Below are positions 1-8,467 of a DNA stretch of 64,000 nt, piece by piece; positions within the stretch are counted from its first letter, which is position 1, and every line of letters begins with the position of its first letter. The stretch comes from Streptomyces phaeolivaceus. GTDB lineage: Bacteria; Actinomycetota; Actinomycetes; Streptomycetales; Streptomycetaceae. The translations under genes were made by a program, and so were the position numbers. The notes under the pieces were generated by a model, which had not been told where the DNA came from, made no database searches, and saw only the letters and a list, made by a program, of their open reading frames with translations. The stretch covers positions 3,286,001 through 3,350,000 of the forward strand of contig NZ_CP045096.1 of NCBI RefSeq assembly GCF_009184865.1, written 5' to 3'.

Positions 1-478
1 CCGGGGCGAGGAACGTCTGTGTGCCGTCGGTCTTGACGTCGTGGCTCCACCCGCGGGTGAGCAGCGACGCATACGCCTCGTGCGGTGCCGTCTCGTCCCG
101 GAACAGCCGGTCGTGGTCGCTGTGCCGGTCTTCGAGGTAGAGGTCGAGCAGTTCGGTGTGGACGTCGTGCAGCAGCTCGACGGGGGTGGTGGCATCGAAG
201 GTGATCCGCCAGGCCGGCGGGGTGAACGGGGCCCGGTGGGCGCTGACGGTCCAGGTGCCCTTGCCGCGCTGGTCGGGCTGGGGGTCGTAGGTCGTCTGCA
301 GTCGCAGGCACGGGCTGAACGCCGTGGCCGTGCCGTCGTCGGTCTGGGCGAACGTCCAGCCCTCGTCGTAGGGGAAGGCCCATGCGGTACGCGGGTCGAC
401 GGCGCCGGGCCCGGCGAGGTGGCGGGGAAGGACCTGCACAGTCTGGGCCGGGTCGAGGTTTACAAAGGGGTGGATCAT
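1..478 (-). CDS. DUF317 domain protein, 3' end outside window
   Basis: The visible 159 codons start at an ATG preceded by GGAG 11 bases upstream; the C terminus lies beyond the left edge. The sequence has the DUF317 head motif LPRHLAGPG near residue 18, followed by the Trp/Tyr-rich beta pattern of the family (WAFPYDEGW, GTWTVSAH). DUF317 proteins are common in Streptomyces, often in many copies on conjugative elements; their function is unknown. It is the last visible gene of the minus-strand unit and follows the 162-aa gene by 60 bases. Family call is good; function is not known. Confidence 0.8.
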   Translation of the reverse strand, partial: MIHPFVNLDPAQTVQVLPRHLAGPGAVDPRTAWAFPYDEGWTFAQTDDGTATAFSPCLRLQTTYDPQPDQRGKGTWTVSAHRAPFTPPAWRITFDATTPVELLHDVHTELLDLYLEDRHSDHDRLFRDETAPHEAYASLLTRGWSHDVKTDGTQTFLAP

Positions 479-538
479 CGGGGGCAGGGCTCCTGCTGGA
501 AGAGTGCGGAATGCCGGGGCGCGCGGCGGGGGTGCGGC

Positions 539-1027
539 TCAGCGGGCGCGGGCGCCACTGCGGGTGACGGGCATGGCGAGGGACGTGTGCGCGGACCGGC
601 CTGCGGCGCGGCTCGGCGTGGACGCGGTCCAGGCGCCGGGGAACCAGACGGCGGTGTACTGCTCGATGGCCTCGTGCAGCCCGGTGGTGACGGCTCCCTC
701 CCACGGGGGCCGTCCGGGGCGGTGGTATGTGTCGAAGGTGCCGTGGTGCTTGGTGTTCGGCCGGGTGTTGGTCGCTTCGTCGCGGCGGTGGAACGTGCCG
801 TGGTCGAGGAAGCTGAGGGCGACGGCGTCAGTCTCGCCGTGCTCCGGGTGGACGACCGCCAGGCGCAGGCCGCCGTAGGTGTCCGCGTGGATGGTGCGGG
901 TGAAATCGATGCGCAGCCGCAGCGGTGCGCCGGGGACGGGGGCGGCGAAGTAGGTGTTGCCCACGACGGTGCTGTCGTGGAAGGGGAGGCACAGCTCGGC
1001 GAAGAACTCGGGGGCCTGCAGGGACAA
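539..1027 (-). CDS. Hypothetical protein with Arg-ended tail
   Basis: A 162-aa protein of unrecognised family. The first 115 residues look folded (LRLRIDFTRTIHADTYGG, ALSFLDHGTFHRRD, EAIEQYTAVWFPGAW). The last 30 residues are Ser/Ala/Arg-rich and end in SGARAR, matching the tail seen on many proteins here. The start is TTG, preceded by GGAG and a short pyrimidine-rich spacer, as in several neighbours (5025, 9390, 13511). It lies between two DUF317 genes and probably shares their transcript. I assign no function. Confidence 0.75.
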   Translation of the reverse strand: MSLQAPEFFAELCLPFHDSTVVGNTYFAAPVPGAPLRLRIDFTRTIHADTYGGLRLAVVHPEHGETDAVALSFLDHGTFHRRDEATNTRPNTKHHGTFDTYHRPGRPPWEGAVTTGLHEAIEQYTAVWFPGAWTASTPSRAAGRSAHTSLAMPVTRSGARAR

Positions 1028-1057
1028 GAGGGGTCTCCGGTAGGGGGCGGGCCGGGT

Positions 1058-1915
1058 CTATCGGCGTGGACCGGGCAGGGCCGGTCGGCTGGTGGTGCTC
1101 CAGCGCGGGACGCTGGCCGCGGGGAGCGCGGCCGGGCGGGACGAGAGTGCCCGCTGCACGTCGAGCGGGGTGGGGGCCGGCGGTCCGGGTGGAAGGATCG
1201 GGGTGAGCTGGGCCATGCCCTTGATGTAGCTGAAGGTCTCCTCGCGCCACCGGGGCAGCGGAGCCGGATCGGCGACGCACTCGGTGACGGCGGTGAGCAG
1301 GGCGACGGGCGTGTCGGTGCTGGCCGTGGCGTACCAGACGGGCTGGTCGATGGACTTGCCCGCCCACAGCTGCCAGCGGGCGTCACGTGTGGTCAGTTCG
1401 GTTTCCGGATCGAGGTCGCCGGTGGTGAACTCCATTCCGGCGTGTCCGTCCGGGGCCTGGACCGCGAAGACGCCCCAGCGCGGACGGTCGATCTCCCAGC
1501 CCTGTTTCAGGAGCGGGACGACGGCGAGGAAGGGGTCGTGCTCGTCGGTCCCGGAGACCGGCCGGGCGAGGTAGGTGTCCGGACCCTGCTCGTACGCCGT
1601 GGCGAGGACGGTGGTGAACGCCTGGACGAACTCGGTGGGGACGCGGTCGTTGAAACAGACGCCCCACGCCGGCGTGCCGAACGAGTCCTTGTAGGCGTTG
1701 ATACGCCACAGCCCGTCGTCCTCACCCTCGGGCAGGTAGCCCAGGCGAACGCGCCGGTCGGGAGCGCTCAGGTACACGTTGGAGTCCTCGTCGTACCGAA
1801 GGTCCCAGCCGAGGCCGAGCAGCGGGGCGAGAGCGGGGTCGCCAGTCCCGGTGGTGGAGGCGAGATGGCGCGGGGAGACGTAGACGTCGCCGTAGATCTC
1901 ATTGGTGTCGGGCAC
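1058..1915 (-). CDS. DUF317 domain protein
   Basis: A protein of about 285 aa with two DUF317-type repeats. The first begins at VYVSPRHLA and includes LLGLGWDLRYDEDSNVYL; the second runs through LLKQGWEIDRPRWGVFAVQAP. Each ends in a hydrophobic helix (VQAFTTVLATAYEQ; VALLTAVTECVAD). The tail is Pro/Ala/Ser-rich and ends PGPRR. The only NTG start that keeps the first repeat is GTG at 1915, which has a weak ribosome site, so the start is uncertain. The frame stays open upstream over the HAD gene, but that part is clearly a shadow. Confidence 0.78.
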   Translation of the reverse strand: MPDTNEIYGDVYVSPRHLASTTGTGDPALAPLLGLGWDLRYDEDSNVYLSAPDRRVRLGYLPEGEDDGLWRINAYKDSFGTPAWGVCFNDRVPTEFVQAFTTVLATAYEQGPDTYLARPVSGTDEHDPFLAVVPLLKQGWEIDRPRWGVFAVQAPDGHAGMEFTTGDLDPETELTTRDARWQLWAGKSIDQPVWYATASTDTPVALLTAVTECVADPAPLPRWREETFSYIKGMAQLTPILPPGPPAPTPLDVQRALSSRPAALPAASVPRWSTTSRPALPGPRR

Positions 1916-1961
1916 GAAAGTCCAGGGGGTCGGGGCGGTGGTGGGTGGCGCGGCATGAGTG

Positions 1962-2615
1962 TCAGGCGCAGTGGTTGTTGACCGGGGCGGGCAGCAACTG
2001 CTCTTCCAGATCTGTGGGTTGGCCGGTGTAGTGCAGGGTGCGCAGGCCCAGTTCGGCGGCGGCCTGGCAGTTGTCTTCGCGGTCGTCGACGAACAGCACG
2101 CGTGCTGGGTCGACGATGCCGGTGGCGGCCAGGGCGTGTTCGTACGCGGCCGGGTCGGGCTTGCACCGGCCCAGGCGGGCGGAGTACAGGGCGTCATCCA
2201 TCAGCTCGCGCCGCCAGTCGGTGGCGTCCAGGACGTTGCTGAGGTGGGCCGGGGCGTTGGAGAGCAGCACCATCGTCAGCCCCGCGGCCCGGGCGCGGTA
2301 CAGGATGTCGAGGACGCGCGGGTCGGTGCGGGTCCACATGGCGGTGTCGGCATCGCGCAGGGTGCGCAGCCACCGCGGGCCGGGGTGGTGTCCGAGCACC
2401 TTGGCCCAGTAGGCCAGATCGCTCAGTTCCCCTGCGTCGTACGCGTTGCGGGGAGCCCAGAAGGCGTCCTGGAAAGAGGGGAGATGCCGGTCGGGCCACT
2501 CGGCGAGGTCGGCGAGACGGGTCCACATAGCGGTGCCGGGCTGCAGGCCCAAAACCCCGTTGTAGTCGAGGATCAGGGCGTCCACACCGTTCGGGGAGAC
2601 AGATGTGCTGGTCAA
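1962..2615 (-). CDS. HAD-superfamily hydrolase
   Basis: A 217-aa HAD-fold phosphatase-like protein of normal length. Motif I is LDYNGV (residues 16-21) with Asp17 as candidate nucleophile; the second acidic residue of the usual DxD is replaced by Asn, as in some HAD-IA proteins. Motif II is LLSNAP (Ser119), motif III is Lys152 in GRCKPDPAAYEH, and motif IV is FVDDREDN (175-182). The TTG start overlaps the stop of the upstream transporter gene (TTGA) and has GGAG upstream. It belongs with the ATP-grasp and MFS genes and may dephosphorylate a small-molecule intermediate; the substrate is unknown. Confidence 0.88.
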   Translation of the reverse strand: MTSTSVSPNGVDALILDYNGVLGLQPGTAMWTRLADLAEWPDRHLPSFQDAFWAPRNAYDAGELSDLAYWAKVLGHHPGPRWLRTLRDADTAMWTRTDPRVLDILYRARAAGLTMVLLSNAPAHLSNVLDATDWRRELMDDALYSARLGRCKPDPAAYEHALAATGIVDPARVLFVDDREDNCQAAAELGLRTLHYTGQPTDLEEQLLPAPVNNHCA

Positions 2616-3775
2616 GGGGTGAGTTTCTCCAGGGCTTTGGGGGTGAGGGCGGCGACTGCGCCAGCGAGGAGGGCGGGCAGCAGCAGTGCAATCGGCAGAG
2701 CGGTGACGGTGGCGAGGGCACCGATCAGGGCGGGGCCCGCGAGCAGGCCGACGTAGCCGGTGACCGCGACGGTGGCGACCGCGCGGGGGCCGCCGATGCC
2801 GGCGGCGGTGATCAGGCTGGGGATCGTGATGGACAGCCCCAGGCCGAAGGCCGTCCAGCCGAGCAGGGCGAAGGCGATGGTGGAGCCGGCCAGTCCGGTG
2901 GCGAGGCCGAGCGCGGCCAGTGCGGCACCAGTGCGGACGACGCCGATCGCGCCGAAGCGGGCGGTGAGCCGGTCTCCGGCGAGACGGCCTGCGGCCATGG
3001 CGGCGCTGTAGGCGGCATACGCCGCAGCACTGGTTGCGGCCGTCGCGCCGAGGTCATGCAGGTGGACAGCCGCCCAGTCGGCAGCAGCTCCTTCACCCAG
3101 CAGCGTGGCAGCAGCAAGCGCACCCAGCAGCCACAATCGGCGCCGGGACAACCCCCTCTGCCCGTCCGAGCCCAGTGCACCACCGTGGTGGACGGGCTCG
3201 AGTGCCGGGCTGGCGACGGTGCGGGTGAGCCGCGTGGTCGCGCCTGCCGCCGCAGCGGCGCAAGCTGCCACCGCGGCAAACAGAACGGTGTGTGAGGTGT
3301 GAGCGGTGGCCGCGGCCAGCGCGGCACCGAGGAGGGCGCCGAGGCTGTAACTCGCGTGCAGCCGGCCCATGATGGGGCGGCCGTGAGCGTCCTGGCAGCG
3401 GACCGCCGCGGAATTGGCCGCGACGTCGAGGACGCCGTGCGCGACGCCGAAGGCGAACGCCGCCGCCAGGAGGCTCTCCAGACTGCGGCAGAACCCGAGG
3501 AGGGCAAGACAGGCGGCGAGGGCAACGGCACCGCCGGTCAGCAGCACGGGCAGACGGGCCGGGCTGGCGAGGCGTCCGCCCGCTTGGAGTCCGCCGACCA
3601 TGCCGAAGGCGGCGGCCAGCAGGACCAGGGCAAGCCCAGCGGTACTCACCTCGGCGGCGTTCTGAACTGCGGGCATGCGCGCGCCCCAGACGGCCATCAC
3701 CACACCCAGGCCGGCGAAGTACCCGGTCAGCAGGCGGCGGCTGCGCACCAGCTCGGGCGCCGCGGTCTGCCTCAC
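2612..3775 (-). CDS. MFS transporter
   Basis: A 387-aa polytopic membrane protein, the usual size for a 12-helix major facilitator. Hydrophobic segments repeat along its length (YFAGLGVVMAVWGARMPAV near the N terminus; LLAGPALIGALATVTALPI near the end), and a basic loop follows the second pair of helices. The GTG start at 3775 overlaps the ATP-grasp stop by four bases (GTGA), so the two are translationally coupled. The frame remains open far upstream, but that part is a shadow of the ATP-grasp gene. It is probably an exporter for the product of the neighbouring ligase. Confidence 0.88.
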   Translation of the reverse strand: MRQTAAPELVRSRRLLTGYFAGLGVVMAVWGARMPAVQNAAEVSTAGLALVLLAAAFGMVGGLQAGGRLASPARLPVLLTGGAVALAACLALLGFCRSLESLLAAAFAFGVAHGVLDVAANSAAVRCQDAHGRPIMGRLHASYSLGALLGAALAAATAHTSHTVLFAAVAACAAAAAGATTRLTRTVASPALEPVHHGGALGSDGQRGLSRRRLWLLGALAAATLLGEGAAADWAAVHLHDLGATAATSAAAYAAYSAAMAAGRLAGDRLTARFGAIGVVRTGAALAALGLATGLAGSTIAFALLGWTAFGLGLSITIPSLITAAGIGGPRAVATVAVTGYVGLLAGPALIGALATVTALPIALLLPALLAGAVAALTPKALEKLTP

Positions 3776-5025
3776 GCGGCATGCTCCCCGGTAGTCAGGG
3801 CCGCCGGCGGGACCGGGGCAACCTGGACGTCGAGGGTGCGGTACACCTCCTGGGCGCGGGCTTCGGCAACGGCGGCGGTCGGCCCGGTGGTGATCAGAAA
3901 GCCGATACGGGCGGTGTACAGATCGCCGCCGTCCTGTGGCAGTACGAGCGGGTCGCCGACCTGTCGCTGGAAGCGCACACGCTCCACTCCCCCGGTCGCC
4001 TTCGTGACACGGCAGGCGGTGAGAGTGCCGGAGTAGGCGGGGTAGATGAAACGGATCGCCGCCCCCTGGTGGCGGGTGGGTCTTAGGTCGGGGGCACGTC
4101 CGCAGGCGATGTCGGCGGCGGCCCGCGCGAGGTCGACGCCGGTGGCCAGGCGGACGAGGTGGCCGATCATGTCGCCGCCCAGGCGTGCGTTGACCTCGAT
4201 GAGCCGGGACCGGCCGCCGACCAGTCGTATCTCGACGTGCTGCACGCCGTCGGTGATTCCCAGGGCCTTGACGGCAGCAGCGGCGGTCGGTGCGACCTTC
4301 GCGAGGAGCGGATCGGCGGCGTCGACGGTGTGGCCGGTCTCGTCGAAGTAGGGTGCGGGGCCCAGGTTCTTGCGGGTCACGGCGACGGCGGTGGTGGTGC
4401 CGCGGTGGGTGACGCATTCGACGGAGACCTCCGGCCCGTCGAGGTACTCCTCGACCAGGACGCCCTTGTCCTCGCGGCTCCGGCTTGCGCCGACAGAGGC
4501 GAACTCGAAGGCGGCGGGCAGCTCTTCGGGCCGGTCGATCCGGATCACGCCGATGCTGCCGGCCGATGCGGCGGGCTTGATGACGGCGGGGAAGCCGAGG
4601 GTCCTCGTCGCCAGTTCAGCCTCCCGCAGGGTCCGGGCCGTCATCGACGCTGCCGACGGCACTCCGTGGCGGGCAAACAGCGTGCGGGCGGTGGCCTTGT
4701 TGCGGCAGGCCCGCATCACCTCGACGGAGTTCGCGGCCAGACCGAGCGCGCGGGCAAGGCGGGCGGTGGGGACGAGGTTCCATTCGTCCCAGGTGACGAC
4801 GCCGGCAAGGTCGTGTCGTTCCGCCAGAGCCCGGCCGGCGGAGAGGAGCGCGGTGGTGTCGTTCAGATCGGCCACGGCGTGGTCGACGATGTGCGGCTTC
4901 TCCCACGACGGCTCGGCACCGGTCAGCAGGACGATGTCGTACGCCGCGGCCACCTGCTCAAGGCAGTAGCCGCGATCCGCCTCATCGCCCGGAGAGACGA
5001 CGAGTACGAGGGGGCGAGCGGACAA
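3772..5025 (-). CDS. ATP-grasp ligase
   Basis: A 417-aa cytosolic ATP-grasp enzyme of normal length, of the type that joins a carboxylate to an amine through an acyl phosphate. Visible features are the N-terminal Rossmann-like lobe, FPAVIKPA (145-152, nucleotide lysine), VLVEEYLDGPEVSVE (189-203), and the metal/ATP-binding segment LIEVNARLGGDMIGH (275-289). The start is TTG with GGAG and a pyrimidine-rich spacer. It is coupled to the downstream MFS gene and followed by the HAD gene, which suggests a small peptide-like product pathway or a detoxification step. The substrate cannot be read from the sequence. Confidence 0.9.
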   Translation of the reverse strand: MSARPLVLVVSPGDEADRGYCLEQVAAAYDIVLLTGAEPSWEKPHIVDHAVADLNDTTALLSAGRALAERHDLAGVVTWDEWNLVPTARLARALGLAANSVEVMRACRNKATARTLFARHGVPSAASMTARTLREAELATRTLGFPAVIKPAASAGSIGVIRIDRPEELPAAFEFASVGASRSREDKGVLVEEYLDGPEVSVECVTHRGTTTAVAVTRKNLGPAPYFDETGHTVDAADPLLAKVAPTAAAAVKALGITDGVQHVEIRLVGGRSRLIEVNARLGGDMIGHLVRLATGVDLARAAADIACGRAPDLRPTRHQGAAIRFIYPAYSGTLTACRVTKATGGVERVRFQRQVGDPLVLPQDGGDLYTARIGFLITTGPTAAVAEARAQEVYRTLDVQVAPVPPAALTTGEHAA

Positions 5026-5079
5026 GAAGGGGTTCTCCGAGTCGGTAGGCGGCAGGACGAGGGAAGAGAAAGGGGTGTC

Positions 5080-5382
5080 TCAGGCGGCCCGGCGGCGGCG
5101 CAGCTCGAACACGCCGGCCCAGTGGGGGTGGTCGTCGATCAGTCGGCGGGCGTAGAGGGCGGTGAAGTTGTTGTTCAGCCCGGCGACGCCGTAGGGGAGT
5201 TGGCGGCGCAGGTCTTCAAAGAGGTCCTTCAAGCTGACCCGTGTGGCGCCAGCGGCCAGGCGGCGGGCGGCCATGCGTTCCAGAGCGCGGTAGACGTGCG
5301 GGTTGTGTGCGTCGAAGACGTGGAACTGTTCGGTGATGGTGCGACCGCTCGCGCGGTTCGTCCCGAGGAAAGCGGTGGGCAT
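5080..5382 (-). CDS. Small hypothetical protein
   Basis: A 100-aa protein. The ATG is preceded by GGAGAACCTC, a good ribosome site. The sequence is mostly helical with a basic end (FELRRRRAA), and contains SLKDLFEDLRRQLPYGVAGLN followed by NFTALYARRLIDDHPHW. This pattern recalls small phage or plasmid proteins that carry a helix-turn-helix-like region, but I cannot assign a family. It sits between two transporter-linked genes and is probably co-transcribed with them. Confidence 0.72.
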   Translation of the reverse strand: MPTAFLGTNRASGRTITEQFHVFDAHNPHVYRALERMAARRLAAGATRVSLKDLFEDLRRQLPYGVAGLNNNFTALYARRLIDDHPHWAGVFELRRRRAA

Positions 5383-5414
5383 GAGGTTCTCCACAGGCTG
5401 GGGGCGCAGCAGGG

Positions 5415-6650
5415 TCAGGTGCGCAGGGCGGGATCGGTGCGCAGGCGGGCGAAGGCGCAGAACAGGCCGAGGGCCTGCAGGGCGGCACAGACGGTGATGA
5501 CGTGGCCCAGCGCGTCGGGCGGGGTGAGCGCGGTGAGCACGCCGGCGACGGGGAAGGGCAGCAGGAGGATGAGGATGGTCGCCGACAGGGTGCTGCCGAA
5601 CTTCTCCGCTGGGATCAGGCGGGAGCGCAGGGTGCGCAGGACGACCGTCATGCCGCCGTCCGCCGCCATGAGGACCGCGACCAGGGCCAGGTAGGACAGG
5701 TAGTCGGGGGCCTGGGCGGCGGCGAGACAGGCGAGCGAGGCGAGGGCGGCGCAGACTGCGCCGACCGGCCACAGGCCCAGGCGGTCGATCGCGAACCGGC
5801 AGATGGTGACGGCCAAGAGGGTGGCCGCCGCGGCGGCGGACCAGACCAGGCCGACGGCAGTGGTGGACTGCCCGAAGTACTCAACGACGATCACGGGACC
5901 GGCCGCTTGGAGAAGTCCGGTGGCCAGGTTGGACAGGGTCAGCCCGGTCACGAGCCAGCCGAGCGCGGGAAGAGAGCGGATCGTGCGCCACCCGGTGAGG
6001 AGTCCGGCGCCGGACCGCGCCTTCGGCGCGCGGGCCGGGGCGACGGGTGAGGAGGGTGTACGCAGGGCGAGCAGCGCGGCGAGAAGGGAGAGCACGGTGA
6101 TCACCGCGAGCATCGGCGGCGGCCCGGCGAGCAGGAGTACCCCTGCGAGGGCTGGGCCGGCCAGGGTCGAGGTCTGGTCGATGCCGAGCAGGACGGCCTG
6201 GACGCGGTGGGCCCGCTTTCCCGCTCGGCGGCCGGCGGCGGCGCCCGCCGTCTCGGCCGCGATGTAACTGAACTCGGTGAGCACGCCGGTCGTCGCCGCG
6301 AGCACCATCACGGTCGCCGTCGCCGCGGTGCCGGACGGGTGGAGGTGGAGCAGGACCGCGCCGACGGCGAGGGCCAGCGCGCGCCCCAGGGAGGCGAGGT
6401 GGAAGACGACGGCCGCCCCGCGCCGGTCGACGATCGATCCGGCCCACCCGAACGCCGCCAGCCGCGGGAGCCACTCCAGGGCGAACGCGGCCCCCGTCAG
6501 CGCGGCGGAGCGCGTGGTGGCCAGGACCATCAGTGGGATGCCGTAGGTGGACATCGCGAACGCGAGAGCGTCCGCCGTGCGCGGCAGGTAGATGCTGCGC
6601 ATCAGCCCGGCGGCGTGGCGTGCATGCCGGGGCATCACAGCAGCGCTCAC
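5415..6650 (-). CDS. MFS transporter
   Basis: A 411-aa integral membrane protein with about 12 hydrophobic segments and the typical central basic loop (around residues 195-215, rich in Pro, Ala, Arg and Lys). The GTG start at 6650 overlaps the stop of the upstream winged-helix gene (GTGA), which fixes the start and implies coupling. It is the second exporter-like protein of this cluster. A repressor-transporter pairing with the gene directly upstream is plausible but unproven. Confidence 0.88.
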   Translation of the reverse strand: MSAAVMPRHARHAAGLMRSIYLPRTADALAFAMSTYGIPLMVLATTRSAALTGAAFALEWLPRLAAFGWAGSIVDRRGAAVVFHLASLGRALALAVGAVLLHLHPSGTAATATVMVLAATTGVLTEFSYIAAETAGAAAGRRAGKRAHRVQAVLLGIDQTSTLAGPALAGVLLLAGPPPMLAVITVLSLLAALLALRTPSSPVAPARAPKARSGAGLLTGWRTIRSLPALGWLVTGLTLSNLATGLLQAAGPVIVVEYFGQSTTAVGLVWSAAAAATLLAVTICRFAIDRLGLWPVGAVCAALASLACLAAAQAPDYLSYLALVAVLMAADGGMTVVLRTLRSRLIPAEKFGSTLSATILILLLPFPVAGVLTALTPPDALGHVITVCAALQALGLFCAFARLRTDPALRT

Positions 6651-7165
6651 GTGACTGGCTCGGGCTCGAACGCCCGGGTGACCTGGGGGTTGCCGGCCAG
6701 CCACTGGATCAGGAAAGCGCGGGGACGGGCGAGGTCCGCCTCGGCCTCGTCGCTGGGCAGGCGCGCGGCGGACGGCCGCGGGAGGCCGTCCGCGCGCTCG
6801 GCCGCGAGCGAGGGCGCCAGGAGGTCGAGGACGTGGCGGATGCGGCTGCTGAACTCGCAGACCGGTGCCGGGTATGCGTGGCGTCGGGCCCAGCGCGCAG
6901 CCGCGTCGTACAGGTCGGCCAACTCCGAGCCCGACTCGGTGAGTTCCAGGCCGGTGCCGGGTGCGGTCCGGACGAGGCCGTGGGCGCGGGCCGCTTCGGC
7001 AGCGCGGCGCAGTTGGTGCGCGGAGAGGTCGGGGAGGGTAGCGGCCAGCCGCCTGGGCGGTATTGCCCCGTTGTCGTCTATCTCGGTGATCAGGCGGATC
7101 AAGGAGCGGGAAGCCAGCAGCTCGACGGCGTTGCGTACTTCGGCAGGGGTGAAGAAGGTGGTCAT
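6647..7165 (-). CDS. Winged-helix regulator
   Basis: A 172-aa DNA-binding protein of HxlR/ArsR-like build. Residues 10-75 read as a winged helix: ELLASRSLIRLITEIDD, then IPPRRLAATLPDLSAHQLRR (recognition-helix region), then a wing with GLELTESGSELADLYDAAARW. The remainder is a helical partner domain. The ATG at 7165 overlaps the upstream stop (ATGA), and the gene in turn overlaps the MFS gene. It is likely the local repressor of the transporter and ligase genes; the effector is unknown. Confidence 0.78.
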   Translation of the reverse strand: MTTFFTPAEVRNAVELLASRSLIRLITEIDDNGAIPPRRLAATLPDLSAHQLRRAAEAARAHGLVRTAPGTGLELTESGSELADLYDAAARWARRHAYPAPVCEFSSRIRHVLDLLAPSLAAERADGLPRPSAARLPSDEAEADLARPRAFLIQWLAGNPQVTRAFEPEPVT

Positions 7166-8004
7166 CGGCGCGGACCTCCCGCCGGGACGGCCGCCTTCGG
7201 GCGGGCGGTCGTGGGATGGGAGAAGAGATCGCGGTTGCGCCACGCGGGAGAGGACTCACCTGTCCGGGCCTGTGGGAGGGTTGCGGGGGCCAGCCGGGAC
7301 TGGCTGCTGACCCACGGCCTCGGCGCGGGCTTCGCCTGCGGGTGCCCCCAGACCGGGTGGTGGGCCGCCTGGTTGAGGGGTTGCCCGGCGGACCACGCGG
7401 ACAGGGCGCCGAGAACGGGGCTCAGGCCGTCGCCCGCCGGGGACAGCCGGTAGGGCCGTCCGAGGCCCTCGGTGTCGACCAGGCCGTCGGCGACGAGCTG
7501 TCGCAGCGGCGGGTACACGTTGGTCCCGTCGCTGCGGGGCATCACGATCCGGGCCAGGGCCCGTCCGCTGACCTCCTCGCGCGTCTTGAGGACCCACAGG
7601 ATGGCGGCGGCGTGGCGCCTGGTGAGCAGGGTGAGGCTGTCCTCGATCTGCTCGATCGCGGGCAGCGGGCGGTCAGCCTTCTCCAGGTGCTCCTCGGCCC
7701 AGGTGACGATCATCGGCAGGACCGGCAGCAGGGCGGCCCCACGCTCGGTGTGGCCGTAGGTCACATGCCGTGCGGTGTGTTCGGTGCGCTCGACGAGCCC
7801 GGCGTCGCACAGCGCCTTGAGCTTCGGGTGGAGCTGGCCGTTCTGCAGCCAGGACACCTTGGCCGCCAGCTCCGTGTAGCGCAGCGGCGGACCGGAGAGT
7901 GCCAGCAGGATCCTCACGTTCCAGCGCGGGGTGATCATGGCGAGGGCTTCGGTGACCCGCGTGATGTCGGCATCGGTGTCAGGCGGCAGAGCGGTGACGG
8001 CCAA
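7162..8004 (-). CDS. Tandem winged-helix (HxlR-like) regulator
   Basis: A 280-aa protein with two winged-helix domains in tandem. The first is around residues 15-95 (ITPRWNVRILLALSG, LRYTELAAKVSWLQNGQLHP, LKALCDAGLVERTEH). The second is around residues 110-185 (LLTRRHAAAILWVLK, GRALARIVMPRSD, LRQLVADGLVDTEG). A low-complexity tail of about 70 residues ends GGPRR. The start is TTG at 8004 behind AGGAG. It is coupled to the next regulator. Two HTH units in one chain suggest binding to a long or repeated operator. Confidence 0.82.
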   Translation of the reverse strand: MAVTALPPDTDADITRVTEALAMITPRWNVRILLALSGPPLRYTELAAKVSWLQNGQLHPKLKALCDAGLVERTEHTARHVTYGHTERGAALLPVLPMIVTWAEEHLEKADRPLPAIEQIEDSLTLLTRRHAAAILWVLKTREEVSGRALARIVMPRSDGTNVYPPLRQLVADGLVDTEGLGRPYRLSPAGDGLSPVLGALSAWSAGQPLNQAAHHPVWGHPQAKPAPRPWVSSQSRLAPATLPQARTGESSPAWRNRDLFSHPTTARPKAAVPAGGPRR

Positions 8005-8044
8005 GGGAGGAACTCCTGGGTGAATGAAGGGGGATCGCCTGCGG

Positions 8045-8458
8045 TCAGCGGCTGTGCGCCGTGCTCTGGGCCGGTAGAGGCGGAGCCGGAACGGGCAGCG
8101 AGGGAGTCGGCGGAGACGGCGCTGGGGCCCGGACGCGGGCCAGGCTCTGCAAAACGGCGGTGACCGACTTGGCCTGGACGTCGCGGACTGCGACGGCTTC
8201 GGCGAGCCGCCGGGAGCCGTCGAGAAGGTGGGAGACCTCGTGCCGGCCGATCTGCCGCTCGGTATGGATGAGCCGGGCGAGGTAGTCGCGGTGGAAGTCG
8301 ATGCTGCGCTCGGCGAGAGCGAGGTCGTCGTGCATGCCGAGCAGGGCGGAGAGCATGCCGGGCGGCTGGTCCTGGGCGCGTGCTTCGAGGTCGGCGAGCG
8401 GCGCGCCGTACAGGTCCTCGATCCGTCCGGCTGTCTCGGTGGACGTGAGGTGGGCCAA
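8045..8458 (-). CDS. Helical protein, Arg-ended tail
   Basis: A 137-aa protein of unknown function, predicted almost entirely helical up to residue 105 (DDLALAERSIDFHRDYLARL; SRRLAEAVAVRDVQAKSVTA), then a Pro-rich tail ending TAHSR. The TTG start has GAAAG upstream. Its layout (short head, long helix pair, 'D..Q/A..V' helix, Pro-rich tail) resembles the two genes upstream and the N-terminal half of the gene at 10760-11471, so these look like divergent paralogs. Confidence 0.75.
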   Translation of the reverse strand: MAHLTSTETAGRIEDLYGAPLADLEARAQDQPPGMLSALLGMHDDLALAERSIDFHRDYLARLIHTERQIGRHEVSHLLDGSRRLAEAVAVRDVQAKSVTAVLQSLARVRAPAPSPPTPSLPVPAPPLPAQSTAHSR

Positions 8459-8467
8459 GCGGGGCTT

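Noticed and set aside
41-1981. 646-codon plus-strand open frame
   Set aside because: It lies antisense to three genes with clear DUF317 or folded-protein sequence; its translation is Gly/Arg/Val-rich with no recognisable motif. This is a shadow frame caused by third-position GC bias.
4159-5694. 511-codon plus-strand frame
   Set aside because: Antisense to the ATP-grasp and small gene; the composition is typical of a shadow frame, while the minus strand shows conserved motifs.
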